From an uncultured Alphaproteobacteria bacterium (GTDB taxonomy: Bacteria; Pseudomonadota; Alphaproteobacteria; UBA7985; CAJQQZ01): a DNA stretch of 5,699 nt. Where the stretch lies: the NCBI GenBank assembly GCA_905480445.1, contig CAJQQJ010000429.1, positions 1-5,699 of the forward strand, written 5' to 3'. Made by a program: the position numbers and the translations under genes. The first letter of the stretch is position 1. Every line of letters starts with the position of its first letter. This document shows positions 4,965 to 5,699 of the stretch, one piece after another. A model generated the notes under the pieces. It had not been told where the DNA came from and ran no database searches. It saw nothing but the letters and a program-made list of their open reading frames with translations.

Positions 4965-5699
4965 CTAGTTTCCCAGCTTCAGTAAATCTCCGTATCCAGT
5001 GATCTCGCCCTTGTACCCTGACAAGCGCAGGCACTGCCAAACCATGGCTTGGTTGGCGGTTACGATGGGCTTGCCGAGTGCCTTCTCAATTCTGTCGACA
5101 ACATCTACTGCTCTGATGGCTGTGCAGGAGATGAACAGTGCTTCGGCATCTGGGCGATCTGCCTCAAGTGCGGCCTCAAAGATTGCTTCTGCGGGCACGG
5201 CGGCCATAACCTCATTGTCTTCAATGTGAAAAGAGGTAAAGCCGCAGACTTGCTTGCCGTTCGCCTCAAGATTTTCAGCGATCAGCTGGTTCACGTCATC
5301 GACGTAAGGCGTCAAGACGGCCAACTTCTGCGCGCCGAACCTGTTTAAGGCCTCGAGAGATGCCGTGATTGGGGTGACAACGGGAACGCCTGGCCTGGTC
5401 GCGTGAATGTATCCGCATATGGCATCATAGCCCATAACAACGGTGCCGGACGTACAGCTGTAGGCCATAACGTCGAGCCTACCTTCGGGCACGATCAACG
5501 AGGCAGCCGTGGTGATCTTAGGCCCCATGAGCGCCAACGTTTCTGGCGTGCACTCGGTCGTGTTTGGGACCCGGCTTGTAAAGAGTGCAACGTCGTCGTT
5601 GGGTTTCATGTTGATGAAATCACGCTCAGTCGCGTAGTCATTCGACAGCACAACAAGTCCAATGCGATGGCGTCCCGGCCCGTCGTCGGGGACCAGTGG
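4965..5699 (-). CDS. eutA: EutA-like / maleate isomerase-family enzyme (5' end missing)
   Basis: The frame stays open to the right edge, giving 244 visible residues; an internal GTG at 5651 is not the start, because upstream codons read RHRIGLVV into LSNDYATERDF, a typical N-terminal strand of this family. It belongs to the Asp/Glu racemase superfamily (arylmalonate decarboxylase and maleate isomerase branch), with both conserved cysteines: AYSCTSGT (about residue 82 of the visible part) and LFISCTAIR (about 192). The stretch TPITASLEAL and the ending KPIVTANQAMVWQCLRLSGY also fit. The sequence looks closest to EutA of the ectoine-utilisation operon (not ethanolamine EutA), a predicted maleate isomerase/arylmalonate decarboxylase homologue. 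In known ectoine operons eutB normally follows eutA; here an unrelated HEPN-like gene follows, so it may be a lone paralogue with another substrate. The family is secure; the EutA name is less so. Confidence 0.8.
   Translation of the reverse strand, partial: PLVPDDGPGRHRIGLVVLSNDYATERDFINMKPNDDVALFTSRVPNTTECTPETLALMGPKITTAASLIVPEGRLDVMAYSCTSGTVVMGYDAICGYIHATRPGVPVVTPITASLEALNRFGAQKLAVLTPYVDDVNQLIAENLEANGKQVCGFTSFHIEDNEVMAAVPAEAIFEAALEADRPDAEALFISCTAIRAVDVVDRIEKALGKPIVTANQAMVWQCLRLSGYKGEITGYGDLLKLGN

Noticed and set aside
5049..5348. Plus-strand frame opposite the EutA-like gene
   Set aside because: An antisense shadow of a conserved enzyme.

Overview
The window reads as ordinary chromosomal DNA of a Gram-negative bacterium, most likely an alphaproteobacterium and plausibly a marine one. 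This is an inference from the gene families: a FrnE-type DsbA protein, a short HxlR regulator divergent from an EamA transporter, and an EutA-type ectoine-utilisation enzyme. Base composition is moderate and varies between genes (by eye, clearly lower GC in the HEPN-like gene than in the EutA-like gene). I see no rRNA, tRNA, CRISPR array, insertion sequence or phage gene.

Left part (1-2040): two plus-strand genes for exported proteins that I cannot assign to a named family. The first has a signal peptide and C-terminal TPR-like repeats. The second has a signal peptide and 12 cysteines in a short mature chain. Just after each stop codon lies a copy of the same ~28-nt imperfect repeat. Each copy contains a hairpin, and the closing base pair has swapped between copies (G-C versus C-G). 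A separate perfect 8-bp hairpin carries the stop codon of the first gene in its loop.

Middle part (2100-4100): a FrnE-type DsbA-family oxidoreductase gene, an HxlR-family regulator convergent to it (10 bp between stops), and an EamA/DMT transporter divergent from the regulator. The regulator-transporter gap holds two 17-bp inverted repeats that match each other at 14 of 17 positions when one is read on the opposite strand. Each sits just upstream of one gene's Shine-Dalgarno sequence. This looks like a divergent regulatory unit in which the HxlR protein controls itself and the transporter; the inducer is unknown.

Right part (4100-5699): two minus-strand genes. One encodes a 192-residue protein with an R-x4-H motif in a HEPN-like helical setting, with no recognisable antitoxin partner. 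The other is a 5'-truncated EutA-like/maleate isomerase-like enzyme that runs off the right edge. The usual eutB is not downstream of it here.

I find no convincing new multi-gene system. The items most worth checking are the paired operators, the repeated 3' hairpin, the HEPN-like orphan and the cysteine-rich secreted protein.
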